64,000 nucleotides of DNA, from contig NZ_CP081864.1 of assembly GCF_019797845.1 (NCBI RefSeq), positions 1,612,001 through 1,676,000 on the forward strand, read 5' to 3'. The translations under genes were made by a program, and so were the position numbers. The stretch is from Symbiopectobacterium purcellii (lineage in GTDB: Bacteria; Pseudomonadota; Gammaproteobacteria; Enterobacterales; Enterobacteriaceae). Positions 50,514-62,135 of the stretch are shown piece after piece. Positions within the stretch are counted from its first letter, which is position 1. Each line of letters opens with the position of its first letter. Under the pieces are notes generated by a model. That model saw only the letters and a program-made list of their open reading frames with translations, was not told the origin of the DNA and ran no database searches.

Positions 50514-51419
50514 ATGAAACATTGGCGACGTAAGGCCGTGCTGGCAACGCTGCCGCTGCTGCGGGAAACCACCATCCGCACGCCGCTCGGTGAGTTTTGG
50601 CGACGTTTTTTATTGCAGCGCACCGCCGTGATGGCCGGCGTGTTTGTGGTGCTACTGATTGCCGTAGCGCTACTCGCGCCTTATCTGGCTCCGTTCGATG
50701 CGGAAAACTATTTCGATTATGACCGTTTGAACGAGGGGCCTTCTTCGTTGCATTGGCTCGGCGTCGATGCGCTGGGTCGCGATATCTTCAGTCGTATTCT
50801 GCTTGGCGCGCGTATTTCGCTGGCGGCAGGTATTTTGTCCGTGGTAGTTGGCATGGTTATCGGTACCTTGCTGGGGCTGGTGGCCGGTTACTATGAAGGG
50901 GGATGGGATCGGCTGATTATGCGCATGTGCGACGTATTATTTGCCTTTCCGGGCATCCTGCTGGCGATTGCCGTGGTCGCGGTGATGGGCAGCGGTATGG
51001 CCAATGTGATTTTCGCCGTGGCGATTTTCAGCATTCCTGCTTTTGCGCGTCTGGTACGTGGTAATACCTTGGTGTTGAAACAGCAAACCTATGTGGAATC
51101 GGCGCGTAGCCTTGGCGCCTCCGACAGCACCATTTTATTGCGGCACATTCTTCCCGGCACCTTTTCGTCGATTGTGGTCTATTTTTCAATGCGTGTGGGC
51201 ATGTCGATCATTACGGCGGCTAGCCTCTCTTTTCTTGGTCTGGGGGCGCAGCCACCGACGCCGGAGTGGGGCGCGATGCTTAACGAAGCCAGGGCCGATA
51301 TGGTGATGGCGCCGCACGTGGCGTTGTTTCCCAGTCTGGCGATTTTCCTGACCGTGCTGGCGTTTAATGTGCTGGGGGATGGTTTGCTCGATGCGCTCGA
51401 TCCCAAATTACGCCCCTAG
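50514..51419 (+). CDS. gsiD: GsiD, glutathione transporter permease
   Basis: A 301-residue permease of the DppC/OppC type and partner of GsiC in the membrane channel. Visible parts are [21 protein letters not shown], the [21 protein letters not shown] segment and the EAA loop ([20 protein letters not shown]), then [20 protein letters not shown]. It begins nine bases after gsiC, so the two are co-translated. It is intact, and a terminator follows. Confidence 0.93.
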   Translation: MKHWRRKAVLATLPLLRETTIRTPLGEFWRRFLLQRTAVMAGVFVVLLIAVALLAPYLAPFDAENYFDYDRLNEGPSSLHWLGVDALGRDIFSRILLGARISLAAGILSVVVGMVIGTLLGLVAGYYEGGWDRLIMRMCDVLFAFPGILLAIAVVAVMGSGMANVIFAVAIFSIPAFARLVRGNTLVLKQQTYVESARSLGASDSTILLRHILPGTFSSIVVYFSMRVGMSIITAASLSFLGLGAQPPTPEWGAMLNEARADMVMAPHVALFPSLAIFLTVLAFNVLGDGLLDALDPKLRP

Positions 51420-51434
51420 TTCAGCGCAAATAAA

Positions 51435-51458
51435 AACGGCCCCGGTATCGGGGCCGTT
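51435..51458. terminator. Bidirectional terminator between gsiD and maeA
   Basis: A 10-base stem AACGGCCCCG/CGGGGCCGTT with loop GTAT. It sits between the convergent gsiD and maeA genes and can serve both. Confidence 0.8.
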
Positions 51459-51480
51459 GTGTTTTAGGTAACTGAAACGC

Positions 51481-53178
51481 TTAGAACGAGGTGCGCTTAT
51501 AGCTGCGGTATTGCGGTTGCCAGAAGTTATGCGTAATCGCCTTCGCCAGCGTATCGCTGGAAGTCACTTCTGCGACGCCCTGCAACTGCGCGGCTTTTGC
51601 TACGTCCATCGCGATACGGCGAGACACATCCTGAATATCTTCCAGGTCAGGCAGCAAAGCACCTTCGCCGTTGTTGGCCAGCGGCGAACAATCGGCCAAA
51701 GCGCGGCTGGCAGCCATCAGCATGCCATCGGTGATGCGTTTGGCACCACAAGCCAGCACGCCCAGGCCAATACCGGGGAAGATATAGGAGTTGTTACATT
51801 GGGCAATCGGGAACAGGGTGTCCTTGTGCTTGACCGGCGCAAACGGGCTTCCGGTTGCGACCAGTGCGGCACCGTCGGTCCAGCGGATAATATCTTCCGG
51901 ACGCGCTTCCACGCGGGAGGTCGGGTTGGAAAGTGGCATCACGATAGGGCGCGCACAATGGGTATGCATCTCGCGAATGATCTCTTCCGTGAACAGACCC
52001 GGCTGGCCGGAGACGCCAATCAGGATGGTCGGCTTGGCGTTGCGCACCACTTCCAGCAGCGAGATCGCATCGCTGGCAACGTCCCACTCGCTCAGCAGTT
52101 CGCTCTTCTGCACCAGTTTGCTCTGGAAATCGAGCAGATTCGGCAGTTTGTCGGTTAGCAGGCCGAAGCGATCCACCATAAACACGCGAGCACGCGCTTC
52201 TTCTTCGCTCAGACCTTCAGATTTCATCTGCGCGATAATTTGCTCCGCGATACCGCAACCGGCGGAACCGGCACCCAGGAAGGTGACCGTTTGATCGCGC
52301 AGCTGTGTGCCAGCAGCACGGCTGGCGGCAATCAGGCTGCCCAGCGCCACGGCGGCGGTGCCTTGAATGTCATCGTTAAAGCAGCAGATTTCATCACGGT
52401 AACGGTTTAACAGCGTCGTGGCGTTGTTTTGCGCAAAGTCTTCAAATTGCAGCAACACATTCGGCCAGCGGCGTTTCACCGCCTGAATGAATTCTTCCAC
52501 GAAGGCATCGTATTCTTCGCCGGTAATGCGCGGGTGACGCCAGCCCATATAGAGCGGATCGTTCAGGCGCTGCGGGTTGTTGGTGCCCACATCCAGCACT
52601 ACCGGCAGGGTATAGGCCGGGCTGATGCCGCCACAGGCGGTGTACAGTGCCAGCTTGCCGATAGGGATACCCATGCCGCCGATGCCCTGATCGCCCAGAC
52701 CAAGGATACGCTCACCGTCGGTGACCACGATCACCTTCACGTTCTGCTTGGTGGCGTTTTGCAACATGTCATCGATGTTTTCACGGTTCGGATAGGAGAT
52801 AAACAAGCCGCGGGCACGACGATAAATATCTGAGAAGTGTTCGCACGCCTGACCGACCGTTGGGGTGTAGATGATCGGCATCATTTCGGTCAGGTGTGCG
52901 TCCAGCAGGCGGTAAAACAGCGTCTCGTTAGTATCCTGAATATTACGCAGGTAGACGTGCTTCTCCATATCATTTTTGAATTCCTGATACTGACGCCAGG
53001 CACGTTCTGCCTGCTCTTCAATGGTCTCCACGGCTTCAGGCAACAGACCATGGAGGTTGAAGTTGGCACGCTCTTCATTGGTGAAGGCGCTGCCTTTGTT
53101 CAGCAACGGAAATTCCAACAGGATAGGGCCAGCATAAGGGATGTAGAGTGCGCGTTTGCTTTCGTATTCTAATTCCAT
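51481..53178 (-). CDS. maeA: MaeA, NAD-dependent malic enzyme
   Basis: A 565-residue enzyme converting malate plus NAD to pyruvate and CO2. The length equals that of E. coli MaeA (SfcA) if ATG 53178 is used; the frame extends 16 codons further only from a GTG. Malic-enzyme signatures include [41 protein letters not shown], the catalytic region [39 protein letters not shown] and the NAD-binding [15 protein letters not shown]. It forms a single-gene unit. The nearest upstream gene is cdd, with a 180-base gap for its promoter. Confidence 0.95.
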   Translation of the reverse strand: MELEYESKRALYIPYAGPILLEFPLLNKGSAFTNEERANFNLHGLLPEAVETIEEQAERAWRQYQEFKNDMEKHVYLRNIQDTNETLFYRLLDAHLTEMMPIIYTPTVGQACEHFSDIYRRARGLFISYPNRENIDDMLQNATKQNVKVIVVTDGERILGLGDQGIGGMGIPIGKLALYTACGGISPAYTLPVVLDVGTNNPQRLNDPLYMGWRHPRITGEEYDAFVEEFIQAVKRRWPNVLLQFEDFAQNNATTLLNRYRDEICCFNDDIQGTAAVALGSLIAASRAAGTQLRDQTVTFLGAGSAGCGIAEQIIAQMKSEGLSEEEARARVFMVDRFGLLTDKLPNLLDFQSKLVQKSELLSEWDVASDAISLLEVVRNAKPTILIGVSGQPGLFTEEIIREMHTHCARPIVMPLSNPTSRVEARPEDIIRWTDGAALVATGSPFAPVKHKDTLFPIAQCNNSYIFPGIGLGVLACGAKRITDGMLMAASRALADCSPLANNGEGALLPDLEDIQDVSRRIAMDVAKAAQLQGVAEVTSSDTLAKAITHNFWQPQYRSYKRTSF

Positions 53179-53358
53179 GACTTTTCTTACTCTTTGGGTA
53201 ACAGAAACGAATTTAGGTAATGACACGACATGACAGCGCGGATCTTAAATTACCCAAAAAATATGTACAGAAAATGTTAATTAAAATAGTTACACATGAC
53301 TTGCGTCACAACATTTTGTCAATGCTCCCCCGTTTGTTCAGCATTCTTGTGCACTGTA

Positions 53359-54246
53359 TCAGTCGATAAAGTGTTGCTGAACGTCGGTACACCCAGCTTC
53401 AGCCAGAATAATTTGCAACATCACCCACTGACTAATGGTGGTATTACGTGGCTCGACCAGTGCGGCGCGACGCACGCTGTGAATATCTTCACCGGCCAGA
53501 TTCATCAGATTCAACGCCACCTGAAGCGGCGGCAGGCTGGGGTTGAACGCCGCATTTTCTGCGTAGCGCCCGGTATACACCGTGCCGCGTTCGGTTTCCA
53601 GCGCGACGCCGCTCAACGCATTGCTGTAAGGCGCATGGCTGCGGTTGGCCGCGTCCAATGCGGTCTGCGCCAGCAGATCGGCATCGAGCAGGGTGCGCCC
53701 GTGATTGACTGGATCCATCAATAGCGTGGTGATGTTCAGATCCTGCGGTCCAAAGGCATCGGGTAAATAGTGGTGCAGCTGTGCAGGTTCGCGCCCCGGC
53801 AGGTGGATGTGCAGCGTGTTTGCCCGGTTCAGTTCATTCATAAACTGACGGCAGTGCCCGCAGGGCGTGTAGTTGACCGTGATACTGGTCAAACCGCGTT
53901 CCTGGCGCAGCCAGGCATGGGCGATGGCGCTCTGCTCCGCGTGCAGTGTTTGTTGCAACGGCACGGCGGTGAACTCCATGTTGGCACCAAAGTAGAGGTT
54001 GCCGCTTTCGCCTTGGGCAACGGCACCCACTTGAAAATGCGAAATAGGGGCAATGGCGCAAGCTGCCGCAAGAGGGAGCAAGGCGTAGGCCAACGTCTCC
54101 GGCGTCAGATCGCACTGGGTACACAGGGTCGTTACGTCGTCAGCCAGCAGCATCCCGACAAAGTCGGGGCGTTCAAGTATCGGCAGCAAAGCGTGTTGCA
54201 GTGTGTCAGAAAGTTGTGCAAAAGGGGCGTGATATCGTGGGTGCAT
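53359..54246 (-). CDS. cdd: Cdd, cytidine deaminase
   Basis: A 295-residue dimeric enzyme that deaminates cytidine and deoxycytidine for pyrimidine salvage. The zinc and proton-transfer motifs are present: LHAEQSAI (His and catalytic Glu) and TPCGHCRQF (two Cys ligands). The N-terminal helical domain and the second, non-catalytic deaminase-like domain give the long enterobacterial form. The order yohJ-yohK-cdd on one strand matches E. coli, although a 190-base gap separates cdd from yohK. Confidence 0.95.
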   Translation of the reverse strand: MHPRYHAPFAQLSDTLQHALLPILERPDFVGMLLADDVTTLCTQCDLTPETLAYALLPLAAACAIAPISHFQVGAVAQGESGNLYFGANMEFTAVPLQQTLHAEQSAIAHAWLRQERGLTSITVNYTPCGHCRQFMNELNRANTLHIHLPGREPAQLHHYLPDAFGPQDLNITTLLMDPVNHGRTLLDADLLAQTALDAANRSHAPYSNALSGVALETERGTVYTGRYAENAAFNPSLPPLQVALNLMNLAGEDIHSVRRAALVEPRNTTISQWVMLQIILAEAGCTDVQQHFID

Positions 54247-54435
54247 AGCGATGTACTCTTTTTGCCATTATTGTTTGTTGTCAGGGTAAAAAGTAGCCTA
54301 TCAATAAATCGTGAGCAGTATCTCGTCGAACGTGAACCTATTGAAATTAAGATGCATTCTGCGCGATATATCTCAAATTATCGAGCAGAATGCAACGGCG
54401 CTGCGATTATCGCGCCGTCTGCATCGTCTCTGTCG

Positions 54436-55134
54436 CTAGTGAAACAGTTGTACCAGCAGCGGAAAGATGAAAGGCGCAATCAGCGAGGTCATGATGCCAC
54501 AAATCACCAGAGCCAAAGAACTGAACGCCCCTTCCTGAAAATCGATCTCGACGCAGCGGGCCGTGCCCAGCGCGTGTGACGCCGTGCCCATGGCGAGTCC
54601 GCGCGCTGCCTTGGTGCGAATGCCCACGCGATTAAACAACGTGTGCCCGAACACTGCACCGAGAATGCCGACAAAAATCACACAAACCGCGCTGATGGCG
54701 GGAATGCCGCCGATGGTGCTTGCGACCGCCATGGCGATGGGCGTGGTTACCGATTTAGGCAGCACTGATGCAGCAATCTCGGGCGTCGCGCCTAACCACA
54801 GCGCAATGATCGTACCGGAAATAATGGCCGCCATGCTGCCGATAAAGCAGACGCTGATGATGGATTTCCAACGCGCACGGATTTGATGAAGCTGCTCATA
54901 GAGCGGAAACGCTAACGCTACCACTGCGGGCTGCAACAGATCGTTCAGCACTTTACTGCCCGCAAAGTAGTTTTCGTAAGGGATATTGAGCAGCAGCAAT
55001 ACCGGAATCAGGATAGCCATGGATACCAGCAGCGGGTTTAGCAGTGGCATTTTGCATTTTATCGCCAACTTACGCGCCGCAAAGAAGGTCAGCAAGGTCA
55101 GGGGCAATGACCACCAGATGTTGGACAGCATCAT
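54436..55134 (-). CDS. yohK: YohK, LrgB/CidB-family membrane protein
   Basis: A 232-residue inner-membrane protein with multiple helices. Family marks are [41 protein letters not shown] and [14 protein letters not shown]. With YohJ it forms an LrgA/LrgB-type pair; related proteins act in murein hydrolase control or in uptake of small organic acids or nucleosides. Its ATG overlaps the yohJ stop by four bases (ATGA), so the two are translated together. A second in-frame ATG follows directly. Confidence 0.9.
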   Translation of the reverse strand: MMLSNIWWSLPLTLLTFFAARKLAIKCKMPLLNPLLVSMAILIPVLLLLNIPYENYFAGSKVLNDLLQPAVVALAFPLYEQLHQIRARWKSIISVCFIGSMAAIISGTIIALWLGATPEIAASVLPKSVTTPIAMAVASTIGGIPAISAVCVIFVGILGAVFGHTLFNRVGIRTKAARGLAMGTASHALGTARCVEIDFQEGAFSSLALVICGIMTSLIAPFIFPLLVQLFH

Positions 55135-55541
55135 TTTTTCGCTTCCTCATCCGGCGTCTCGTGCGTAGTGATAATGTGTTCACGTTGCATCAACTGCGTG
55201 CAAAAGCCGACGACCAGCATCACCACCAACGTACTGATAAGACATGACACCACAAGAGGGCCAAACTGCTTGCTCAGCAGATCATAGTAATTCATGACGC
55301 CCACGCCGATAGGCACAAACAGCAGCGCCATGTAGCGAATCATCAAATGGCAGCCGGGTTTTACCCAGGGCGCAGGAAGTATCTGCGAAGCCAGCAGGGC
55401 AAAGAGGATGAGCATACCGATAATGCTGCCGGGAATAGTCAGCGGGAGTAACGCGGATATCGCATTACCTGCGAACAGACACAGATAAATTAGTGCGAAA
55501 GCGCGTAAATACTGCCCGCAAAGGATTGTCGTATTACGCAT
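55131..55541 (-). CDS. yohJ: YohJ, LrgA/CidA-family membrane protein
   Basis: A 136-residue protein with four predicted helices. The start at 55541 ([19 protein letters not shown]) matches E. coli YohJ and has AGGAAC upstream; the longer frame is not supported. Conserved stretches are [16 protein letters not shown] and [21 protein letters not shown]. These are holin-like partners of LrgB-type proteins. It is translationally coupled to yohK. Confidence 0.9.
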   Translation of the reverse strand: MRNTTILCGQYLRAFALIYLCLFAGNAISALLPLTIPGSIIGMLILFALLASQILPAPWVKPGCHLMIRYMALLFVPIGVGVMNYYDLLSKQFGPLVVSCLISTLVVMLVVGFCTQLMQREHIITTHETPDEEAKK

Positions 55542-55682
55542 GGGAAGTTCCTGATAAGCTGAGGCGATTATCATAGCGCTAATCAATTTGGTGTGCCACA
55601 GATCACAGGTTTTTCCCGCTGACTTTCCCCGCTGTTAGTGAAACCGGTTGTTATTGAAACTGATTGTTATCGAGACTGAGTG

Positions 55683-56975
55683 TTATTGAAACAGTTCGGG
55701 CTGCTGTACGGCGTCACGCAGGGCGCTGGTCAAGCGTGTTAAAGCCTGTTGCGAAATAATATAGGGCGGCATTACATACAGTAGCTTGCCAAAAGGGCGT
55801 ATCCAGACACCGCGCTCGACAAAAAAGCGCTGCACGCGCGCCACGTTCACCGGACGTGTGGTTTCCAATACGCCAATCGCGCCCAAAACGCGCACGTCCG
55901 CCACCAGCGCGGTATCTTGTAATGGCAGTAATTCCGCGCGCAGTTGGCGCTCAATCGCCATCACCTGTGTCTGCCATTCCCCGTCAGCCAGCAACGCCAG
56001 ACTGGCATTGGCTGCCGCACAGGCCAGAGGGTTAGCCATAAAGGTCGGGCCGTGCATGAAACAACCGGCCTCGCCGTTGCTGATGGTGTCTGCGACGTTT
56101 CGCGTGGTCAAGGTGGCCGACAGCGTCAGGTATCCTCCGGTCAGCGCTTTACCCAGACAGAGGATGTCGGGGGCAATATCGGCATGCTCACAGGCAAACA
56201 GCGTGCCCGTGCGGCCAAATCCGGTGGCTATTTCGTCTGCTATCAGCAAGATACCGTATTGATCGCACAACTCGCGCACGCGCTTGAGGTAAGTGGGGTG
56301 GTAGATACGCATCCCGCCTGCGCCCTGAACCACCGGTTCAAGGATAACGGCGGCGATGTCGTGACAGTGCGCTTCCAATTGAGCGCGCAACGGCTGGATA
56401 TCAGATTCATGCCACTCGCCGTCAAAACGGCTGCGCGGCGCATCGGCAAACAGGTGTTCAGGCAGATACCCCTGATAGAGGCTGTGCATGGCATTGTGCG
56501 GGTCACACACCGACATCGCGCCAAAGGTATCGCCATGATAGCCGTGACGCAGGGTTAAAAAGCGCGCCCGGCGCTCGCCGCGCGCCTGCCAATATTGCAG
56601 CGCCATTTTGAGCGCCACTTCCACGGCCACCGAGCCGGAGTCGGCCAGAAACACGCACTCCAACGGCTCAGGAGTAATCGTGACCAGCTGCTGGCACAGC
56701 GCGATGGCTTGAGGATGGGTAATGCCGCCAAACATCACGTGCGACATTTGGCTTATCTGCTGCTGCAACGCCTGGTTCAGCCGCGGGTGGTTGTAGCCGT
56801 GGATCGCCGCCCACCAGGAAGACATGCCATCCACCAGTTCTCGCCCATCGTCCAGTTCCAGATGATACCCGTGGGCTGCGACTACTGGATAACAGGGAAG
56901 GGGGTGTGTCATTGAGGTGTAAGGATGCCAGATATGGCGTTGATCAAATTCCAGGTCTGCATTTGAAAGCAACAT
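55683..56975 (-). CDS. bioA: BioA, 7,8-diaminopelargonate aminotransferase
   Basis: A 430-residue PLP enzyme that moves an amino group from S-adenosylmethionine to KAPA, giving DAPA in biotin synthesis. Conserved stretches are [64 protein letters not shown], the PLP Asp region [15 protein letters not shown] and the Schiff-base Lys in [16 protein letters not shown]. The start at 56975 ([14 protein letters not shown]) gives the usual length. It is divergent from bioBFCD across a BirA-type operator, as in E. coli. Confidence 0.95.
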   Translation of the reverse strand: MLLSNADLEFDQRHIWHPYTSMTHPLPCYPVVAAHGYHLELDDGRELVDGMSSWWAAIHGYNHPRLNQALQQQISQMSHVMFGGITHPQAIALCQQLVTITPEPLECVFLADSGSVAVEVALKMALQYWQARGERRARFLTLRHGYHGDTFGAMSVCDPHNAMHSLYQGYLPEHLFADAPRSRFDGEWHESDIQPLRAQLEAHCHDIAAVILEPVVQGAGGMRIYHPTYLKRVRELCDQYGILLIADEIATGFGRTGTLFACEHADIAPDILCLGKALTGGYLTLSATLTTRNVADTISNGEAGCFMHGPTFMANPLACAAANASLALLADGEWQTQVMAIERQLRAELLPLQDTALVADVRVLGAIGVLETTRPVNVARVQRFFVERGVWIRPFGKLLYVMPPYIISQQALTRLTSALRDAVQQPELFQ

Positions 56976-56990
56976 TATCAATAAACCGTA

Positions 56991-57024
56991 TTGTAAACTA
57001 AATTCAAACTCATGTGGTTTACAG
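56991..57024. promoter_or_regulatory. Bio operator (BirA-binding palindrome)
   Basis: TTGTAAACT (56991-56999) and GGTTTACAG (57016-57024), separated by 16 bases, match the halves of the E. coli bio operator (TTGTAAACC and GGTTTACAA). It sits between bioA and bioB, so the biotinoyl-AMP form of BirA should repress both directions. Confidence 0.9.
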
Positions 57025-57107
57025 TATAACGTTGTCATTTACACTTACGCCACATTTTCATGTCGCCGCGGCGGCATGGCACCCTGTTGAACAAAGAGGC
57101 CAACCAT

Positions 57108-58145
57108 ATGGCAGAACGTATTCACTGGACGCTGGAGCAAGCGCAACAACTGTTTGATAAACCGTTTTTAGAGCTGATGTTTGAAGCGCAGCAGGTGCAC
57201 CGCCAGCACTTCGATCCGCGTCAGGTGCAGGTAAGCACGCTGCTCTCTATCAAAACCGGTGCCTGCCCGGAAGATTGCAAGTATTGTCCGCAGAGTGCGC
57301 GTTATCGCACCGGGCTGGAGGCGGAGCGATTGATGCAGGTCGAGCAGGTGCTGGACTCCGCGCGTCAGGCTAAAGCGGCTGGCTCAACCCGTTTTTGTAT
57401 GGGCGCCGCATGGAAAAATCCCCATGAGCGCGATATGCCTTATCTGCAACAGATGGTGAAAGGCGTTAAGGAAATGGGAATGGAAACCTGCATGACGTTA
57501 GGCACGTTGCACGGCGATCAAGCGGAACGACTGGCTGACGCCGGGCTGGATTTCTATAACCATAACCTGGACACCTCACCGGAGTTCTACGGCAGTATCA
57601 TCACCACTCGTACCTACCAAGAGCGGCTGGATACGCTGGATAAAGTGCGTCACGCAGGAATCAAAGTCTGCTCCGGCGGTATTGTCGGATTGGGCGAAAC
57701 CGTCCGCGATCGCGCCGGATTGCTGTTGCAACTGGCAAACCTGCCTACGCCGCCGGAAAGCGTACCGATCAATATGCTGGTGAAAGTCAAAGGCACGCCG
57801 CTGGAAAATAACGACGACGTTGAACCTTTCGATTTTATCCGCACCATCGCCGTCGCACGTATCATGATGCCGACCTCTCACGTGCGCCTGTCCGCCGGTC
57901 GCGAACAGATGAGTGAACAGACCCAGGCCATGTGCTTTATGGCCGGTGCCAACTCCATTTTTTATGGCTGCAAATTGCTGACCACCCCCAATCCGAAAGA
58001 AGATAAGGATTTGATCCTGTTTCGCAAACTGGGTCTCAATCCGCAGCAAACGGAAACGGAGGCCGGTGACAATCAACAGCAGATGCGACTGGCGCAGCAG
58101 GTGCTGGAAGCCGATACCGAACAGTTCTATAACGCTGCCGTGTGA
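57108..58145 (+). CDS. bioB: BioB, biotin synthase
   Basis: A 345-residue radical-SAM enzyme that inserts sulfur into dethiobiotin. The CxxxCxxC motif for the catalytic 4Fe-4S cluster is CPEDCKYC. Other conserved stretches are [16 protein letters not shown] residues ([17 protein letters not shown]), [45 protein letters not shown] and [15 protein letters not shown]. The start at 57108 ([11 protein letters not shown]) has AGAGG nine bases upstream and matches the E. coli length. It is the first gene of bioBFCD. Confidence 0.96.
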   Translation: MAERIHWTLEQAQQLFDKPFLELMFEAQQVHRQHFDPRQVQVSTLLSIKTGACPEDCKYCPQSARYRTGLEAERLMQVEQVLDSARQAKAAGSTRFCMGAAWKNPHERDMPYLQQMVKGVKEMGMETCMTLGTLHGDQAERLADAGLDFYNHNLDTSPEFYGSIITTRTYQERLDTLDKVRHAGIKVCSGGIVGLGETVRDRAGLLLQLANLPTPPESVPINMLVKVKGTPLENNDDVEPFDFIRTIAVARIMMPTSHVRLSAGREQMSEQTQAMCFMAGANSIFYGCKLLTTPNPKEDKDLILFRKLGLNPQQTETEAGDNQQQMRLAQQVLEADTEQFYNAAV

Positions 58146-58150
58146 CGCCG

Positions 58151-59323
58151 ATGGGATGGCAAAAACGTATAGACGCAGCGCTGATAACGCGCCGTGAGCA
58201 AGATGCTTACCGCTCACGTATGGTTAATCAGGGCGGTGGACGGTGGTTGACGCAGCAGGGGCAACGCTATCTGAATTTCTCCAGTAATGACTACCTGGGA
58301 TTAAGCCAGCATCCGGCCATTATTGACGCCTGGCAAACCGGTGCAACGCGCTATGGTGTGGGCAGCGGCGGTTCAGGGCATGTCACGGGGTATACCGATG
58401 CGCATGCCGCGTTGGAGGGGGAACTGGCGCAATGGCTGGGTTACCCGCGTGCGCTGCTGTTTGTCTCCGGCTATGCCGCGAACCAGGCGGTAGTTGCCGC
58501 TCTGATGCAGTCGCAAGATCGCATTCTGGCGGACAAGCTCAGCCATGCGTCATTACTGGAAGCCGCGGCCCAGTCACCGGCTACCCTGCGGCGCTTTGCG
58601 CACAACCAGCCGGCAGCGCTGCAACGTCTGTTGGAAGGCGATTGCCCGGGCGAAACCCTTGCTGTCACAGAAGGCATTTTCAGTATGGACGGTGACAGTG
58701 CGCCGCTGGGAGCACTGCATGCGTTGACGCAGGCACGCGGTGCCTGGCTGATGGTGGATGATGCGCACGGGGTAGGCGTGTGCGGTGAGCAAGGCCGTGG
58801 CAGTTGCTGGCAGCAGGGGATACAACCCGAACTGCTGGTCGTGACCTTCGGTAAGGCGTTTGGCGTGAGCGGGGCTGCGCTGTTGTGCAGTGAATCGGTG
58901 GCTGACTATTTCTTACAGTTTGCCCGCCATCTGATCTATAGCACCAGCATGCCACCGGCTCAGGCTTGCGCATTGCGCGCAGCGTTGTCCTGTATTCAGC
59001 AGGGCGATGCGCTACGTGACAGGCTAGGCCGCCATATTGCTCAGTTTCGCGCCGGGGCCGGGGATTTGCCCTTTACCTTAATGCCTTCGCAAAGTGCTAT
59101 TCAACCGTTGATCGTCGGCGACAACGCTGCCGCGTTGCGCGTAGCACAGCGTTTACGTGAACAGGGATTCTGGGTGAGTGCGATGCGTCCACCTACCGTG
59201 CCGCCCGGTAGTGCACGGCTGCGGATTACGCTGACGGCCAGCCATACGGATGAGGATATCGCTCGTCTGCTTTCCGCTTTGCACACGGCAGCGCATGAGC
59301 AAGAAGAGGGTGCCAATGAGTGA
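58151..59323 (+). CDS. bioF: BioF, 8-amino-7-oxononanoate synthase
   Basis: A 390-residue PLP enzyme that condenses pimeloyl-ACP with alanine to KAPA. It shows [56 protein letters not shown] and the PLP lysine in [17 protein letters not shown] 58151 ([11 protein letters not shown]) fits the E. coli start. A GTG at 58142 overlapping the bioB stop is possible. It overlaps bioC by eight bases. Confidence 0.95.
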   Translation: MGWQKRIDAALITRREQDAYRSRMVNQGGGRWLTQQGQRYLNFSSNDYLGLSQHPAIIDAWQTGATRYGVGSGGSGHVTGYTDAHAALEGELAQWLGYPRALLFVSGYAANQAVVAALMQSQDRILADKLSHASLLEAAAQSPATLRRFAHNQPAALQRLLEGDCPGETLAVTEGIFSMDGDSAPLGALHALTQARGAWLMVDDAHGVGVCGEQGRGSCWQQGIQPELLVVTFGKAFGVSGAALLCSESVADYFLQFARHLIYSTSMPPAQACALRAALSCIQQGDALRDRLGRHIAQFRAGAGDLPFTLMPSQSAIQPLIVGDNAAALRVAQRLREQGFWVSAMRPPTVPPGSARLRITLTASHTDEDIARLLSALHTAAHEQEEGANE

Positions 59324-60077
59324 TCAATTGCATAACAAACGGGCCATTGCGCAGGCTTTTGGTCGTGCGGCGCAGCGCTACACCCGATTTGCCGAGCTGC
59401 AACGTACCAGCGGTGAGTATCTGATGACCTTGGCGCTGCCGCTTGCCGGGCCGCGGATACTGGATGCGGGCTGTGGCACCGGCCATTTTAGTCAACGCTG
59501 GCGCGCGTTGGGTAAGCAGGTGATCGCCTTGGATCTTTCAGTTGGCATGCTACAACAAGCGGCCGTTGAACACAGTGCCGATGTTTACATACAAGGGGAC
59601 ATTGAACATTTACCGTTAGCGGATGCCAGCGTCGATCTCTGTTTCAGTAATCTGGCGGTGCAATGGTGCGACGATCTGCCGCGTGCCATCGCAGCCTGTT
59701 ATCGGGCCACGCGCCCCGGTGGTGCGGTGGTGTTTTCCACACTGGCTGAAGGTTCCCTCGGCGAGCTGGCACAGGCGTGGCTGAGCCTGGATGGTTCAAA
59801 ACGCGTTAATGATTTTTTACCGTTGGCACAGATCGCTGATGCCTGCCGCCCTTATCGCCATCGGCTCTACCCGCATACCCTGAGCTACCGTTTTGCCACC
59901 GTGAGCGATGTGATGCACTCGTTGAAAGGGATTGGGGCCACCTGGCTCCATGGCGACCGTTCGCGCGGTTTGCTTACCCGGCGGCGGTTGCAAGCGCTGG
60001 CACAGGTTTATCCGGCGGCACCGGGCGGCTTTCCCCTCAGTTATCATTTGGTTTATGGGATTATTTATCGTGACTAA
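59316..60077 (+). CDS. bioC: BioC, malonyl-ACP O-methyltransferase
   Basis: A 253-residue SAM-dependent methyltransferase that masks the free carboxyl of malonyl-ACP so that the fatty-acid enzymes can build pimeloyl-ACP. SAM motif I is [35 protein letters not shown] and [14 protein letters not shown] are BioC-typical. The ATG at 59316 overlaps the bioF end by eight bases; the longer upstream frame is bioF in another phase. It also overlaps bioD by eight bases. Confidence 0.94.
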   Translation: MSDQLHNKRAIAQAFGRAAQRYTRFAELQRTSGEYLMTLALPLAGPRILDAGCGTGHFSQRWRALGKQVIALDLSVGMLQQAAVEHSADVYIQGDIEHLPLADASVDLCFSNLAVQWCDDLPRAIAACYRATRPGGAVVFSTLAEGSLGELAQAWLSLDGSKRVNDFLPLAQIADACRPYRHRLYPHTLSYRFATVSDVMHSLKGIGATWLHGDRSRGLLTRRRLQALAQVYPAAPGGFPLSYHLVYGIIYRD

Positions 60078-60750
60078 ACGTTGGTTTATTACCGGAACAG
60101 ACACTGAGGTGGGCAAAACCATCGCCAGCGGCGCATTACTACAGGCCGCTGCGCGGGCGGGCTACCGCTGTGCAGGCTATAAGCCAGTCGCTTCCGGGGC
60201 GGCAATGACTCCGCAGGGCATTCGTAATGAAGATGCTTGCCATCTGCAAGCGTGCAGCAGCGTGTCGCTCACTTACGATGAGGTCAACCCGTTGGTGTTT
60301 ATTGAGCCCACCTCGCCGCATATCGTGAGCCGGGTTGAGCAGCGGTCCATTGATTTCGCGGTGATGTCGTGCGGTCTGGCGGCTTTGACCGAAAAGGCCG
60401 ATTGGGTGCTGGTTGAAGGGGCGGGGGGCTGGTTCACGCCACTGACAGCACAGCAGACGTTTGCCGATTGGGTACAGCATGAGCAACTGCCAGTGATTCT
60501 GGTGGTAGGCATCAAGCTGGGCTGCATCAATCACGCGTTATTGACGGCGCAGGCCGTTGCGCAGTCAGGGTTGACGCTGGCGGGCTGGATTGCCAACGAT
60601 ATTCAACCGGCTGGACGCTGGCATCACGATTATCTGGAAACGCTGCAACACCATCTTCACGCGCCGTTGCTCGGCGAAATACCCTATATCGATACGCCAC
60701 ATACACTAAATTTGGGGGCGTATTTGGATATTTCTCTATTGTGTGCCTGA
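60070..60750 (+). CDS. bioD: BioD, dethiobiotin synthetase
   Basis: A 226-residue ATP-dependent carboxylase that closes the ureido ring of dethiobiotin from DAPA and CO2. The P-loop is GTDTEVGKT; AGYKPVASGA, EPTSPHI, VEGAGGWFTPL and VGIKLGCINHALLTAQA are conserved. The GTG at 60070 (VTKRWFITG) gives the E. coli-like N-terminus and an eight-base overlap with bioC, the same overlap as bioF-bioC. An ATG at 60055 is the alternative. It ends the operon. Confidence 0.94.
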   Translation: MTKRWFITGTDTEVGKTIASGALLQAAARAGYRCAGYKPVASGAAMTPQGIRNEDACHLQACSSVSLTYDEVNPLVFIEPTSPHIVSRVEQRSIDFAVMSCGLAALTEKADWVLVEGAGGWFTPLTAQQTFADWVQHEQLPVILVVGIKLGCINHALLTAQAVAQSGLTLAGWIANDIQPAGRWHHDYLETLQHHLHAPLLGEIPYIDTPHTLNLGAYLDISLLCA

Positions 60751-60859
60751 ATATCATTATAGTTGCCTACAAATAAGGTGTTTGCCTTCTACGGATATTT
60801 TTATCTCAGAACATAATCTATGTTCTATATAATAACTATCTCTATCGAAGGTAATGAAT

Positions 60860-61390
60860 ATGGCGACGATTAGTCAGTGTTGTAATATGGCAATATGTGC
60901 TGCTGGCATTGAATCTGAGGATGAAAAAAATAAAATAATGTCCCCCAAAGGGGTTCTTGAGCATATTATTAATTTTTTCACTGCCGGCGGCATACGTCGT
61001 GCTAATGAGAGACTATATACAAAATTATGCCAATCGTTGTCAGACAACTTAACAAAGGAATCGTTGGGGATGCTAGATCTGATGCCTGATTCCCTTACGC
61101 TTCATGACATTGATGGATATTCAGTATCATTCTTTCTACCAAAAGCAAATAACAACACTGGCACCGTTACCGTCGAGGTACATAAATGCACAGGCAAAGG
61201 AAAAGACAGTGAGTATGCGAAAGGGGAGATTCGGCTTTTGGATTATATGGAAAAATGCTGCAAGGTAATTTTATCGCAGTCAGATTTATTAGATCCAGAA
61301 ACAAAGCAAAAACTTATCTATGGCGCGACATATGAACTCGAACAGGAGATTATATATGATATTGCGCCGGAACACCGTGTAACATTATAA
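60860..61390 (+). CDS. AT-rich 176-aa protein resembling a type III effector, between bioD and uvrB
   Basis: ATG 60860 is preferred to 60854 because GAAGGT lies seven bases before it. The protein has no signal peptide or membrane helix. Residues about 30-52 read GVLEHIINFFTAGGIRRANE. This resembles the N-terminal secretion motif of Salmonella SPI-2 effectors (WEKIxxFF followed by a small-residue, basic helix, as in SifA and SseJ), with L for W and H for K. The start, MATISQCCNMAICAAG, is Cys-rich and could be lipidated. The rest (DIDGYSVSFFLPKANN, LTLHDID) is unrecognised. The gene is clearly AT-richer than bioD or uvrB and lies in a junction that has no gene in E. coli, so transfer is likely. 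The effector role is an inference. Confidence 0.65.
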   Translation: MATISQCCNMAICAAGIESEDEKNKIMSPKGVLEHIINFFTAGGIRRANERLYTKLCQSLSDNLTKESLGMLDLMPDSLTLHDIDGYSVSFFLPKANNNTGTVTVEVHKCTGKGKDSEYAKGEIRLLDYMEKCCKVILSQSDLLDPETKQKLIYGATYELEQEIIYDIAPEHRVTL

Positions 61391-61712
61391 GCCGTCGTAC
61401 ACTTCTTCTGTTGCATAGGAAGCCGCAAGGGTTGCTTACACAGTCACAATTCATTGAATGATTTGTGCTCATTAACACTGTGATCTTATGGTTATGCAGA
61501 GTGCCCATAAGATCCGTGTTGGCAGTGGTGGCTTTCGCTTCCCGCTACTGGTGAGTGTTCCACTTGCGTTAACAAGCGGCTTTTTTGTGCAAAACGTCAA
61601 AAACCATGCATAAGTGAAATCCTTGCAAAAACGCTAAAAAAATTCTGATTTCCCTCAGCCCCATAACGATAAGATATTTCACTAAAGCAGCAGGCATGCG
61701 GGGTTGTGGGAG

Positions 61713-61735
61713 TTATCCACTACTTCTGTGGATAA
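61713..61735. promoter_or_regulatory. Pair of DnaA boxes upstream of uvrB
   Basis: TTATCCACT (61713-61721) and TGTGGATAA (61727-61735, the exact consensus box in reverse) form an inverted pair. A DnaA-binding site upstream of uvrB is also known in E. coli, so regulation of uvrB by DnaA is plausible. Confidence 0.65.
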
Positions 61736-62074
61736 CCATGTGCATTAGGTTTAGAAAAACGGTGGAAAGCGAGAATTGGCGCGGGTTTTGGTTGAGTTGC
61801 TGTGATTCTCTGCTTTTTTGTTTAATTGATATAAATCAGTCAGTTAATTAAAATCAAGTCTCGGTTTATCGCCGACTGATGGTTGCATGTTTTTACACCA
61901 CAGGTCTAACCACTTTGTTAAGACAAATACGCATTCTGGGGATAAATAGCACATTTTTAACTGGATAAATGCGTAACGCTGTGTTAATGCTTTTGGCGCC
62001 CATTTCTCTCTTGCACCCCGCTACGCTGACCGCAGGTTTACCCCGTGCATCATTTTGACCAACAAATGACTGGA

Positions 62075-62094
62075 TGCTGTTTTTATATCCAGTA
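62075..62094. promoter_or_regulatory. LexA (SOS) box of uvrB
   Basis: TGCTGTTTTTATATCCAGTA fits the CTG-N10-CAG SOS pattern and closely resembles the E. coli uvrB operator. It overlaps the probable -10 region, so LexA should repress uvrB until DNA damage. Confidence 0.85.
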
Positions 62095-62135
62095 TACTGT
62101 GGGTGAACGAATTTCTGAGGCGTACTGTGAGTGCT

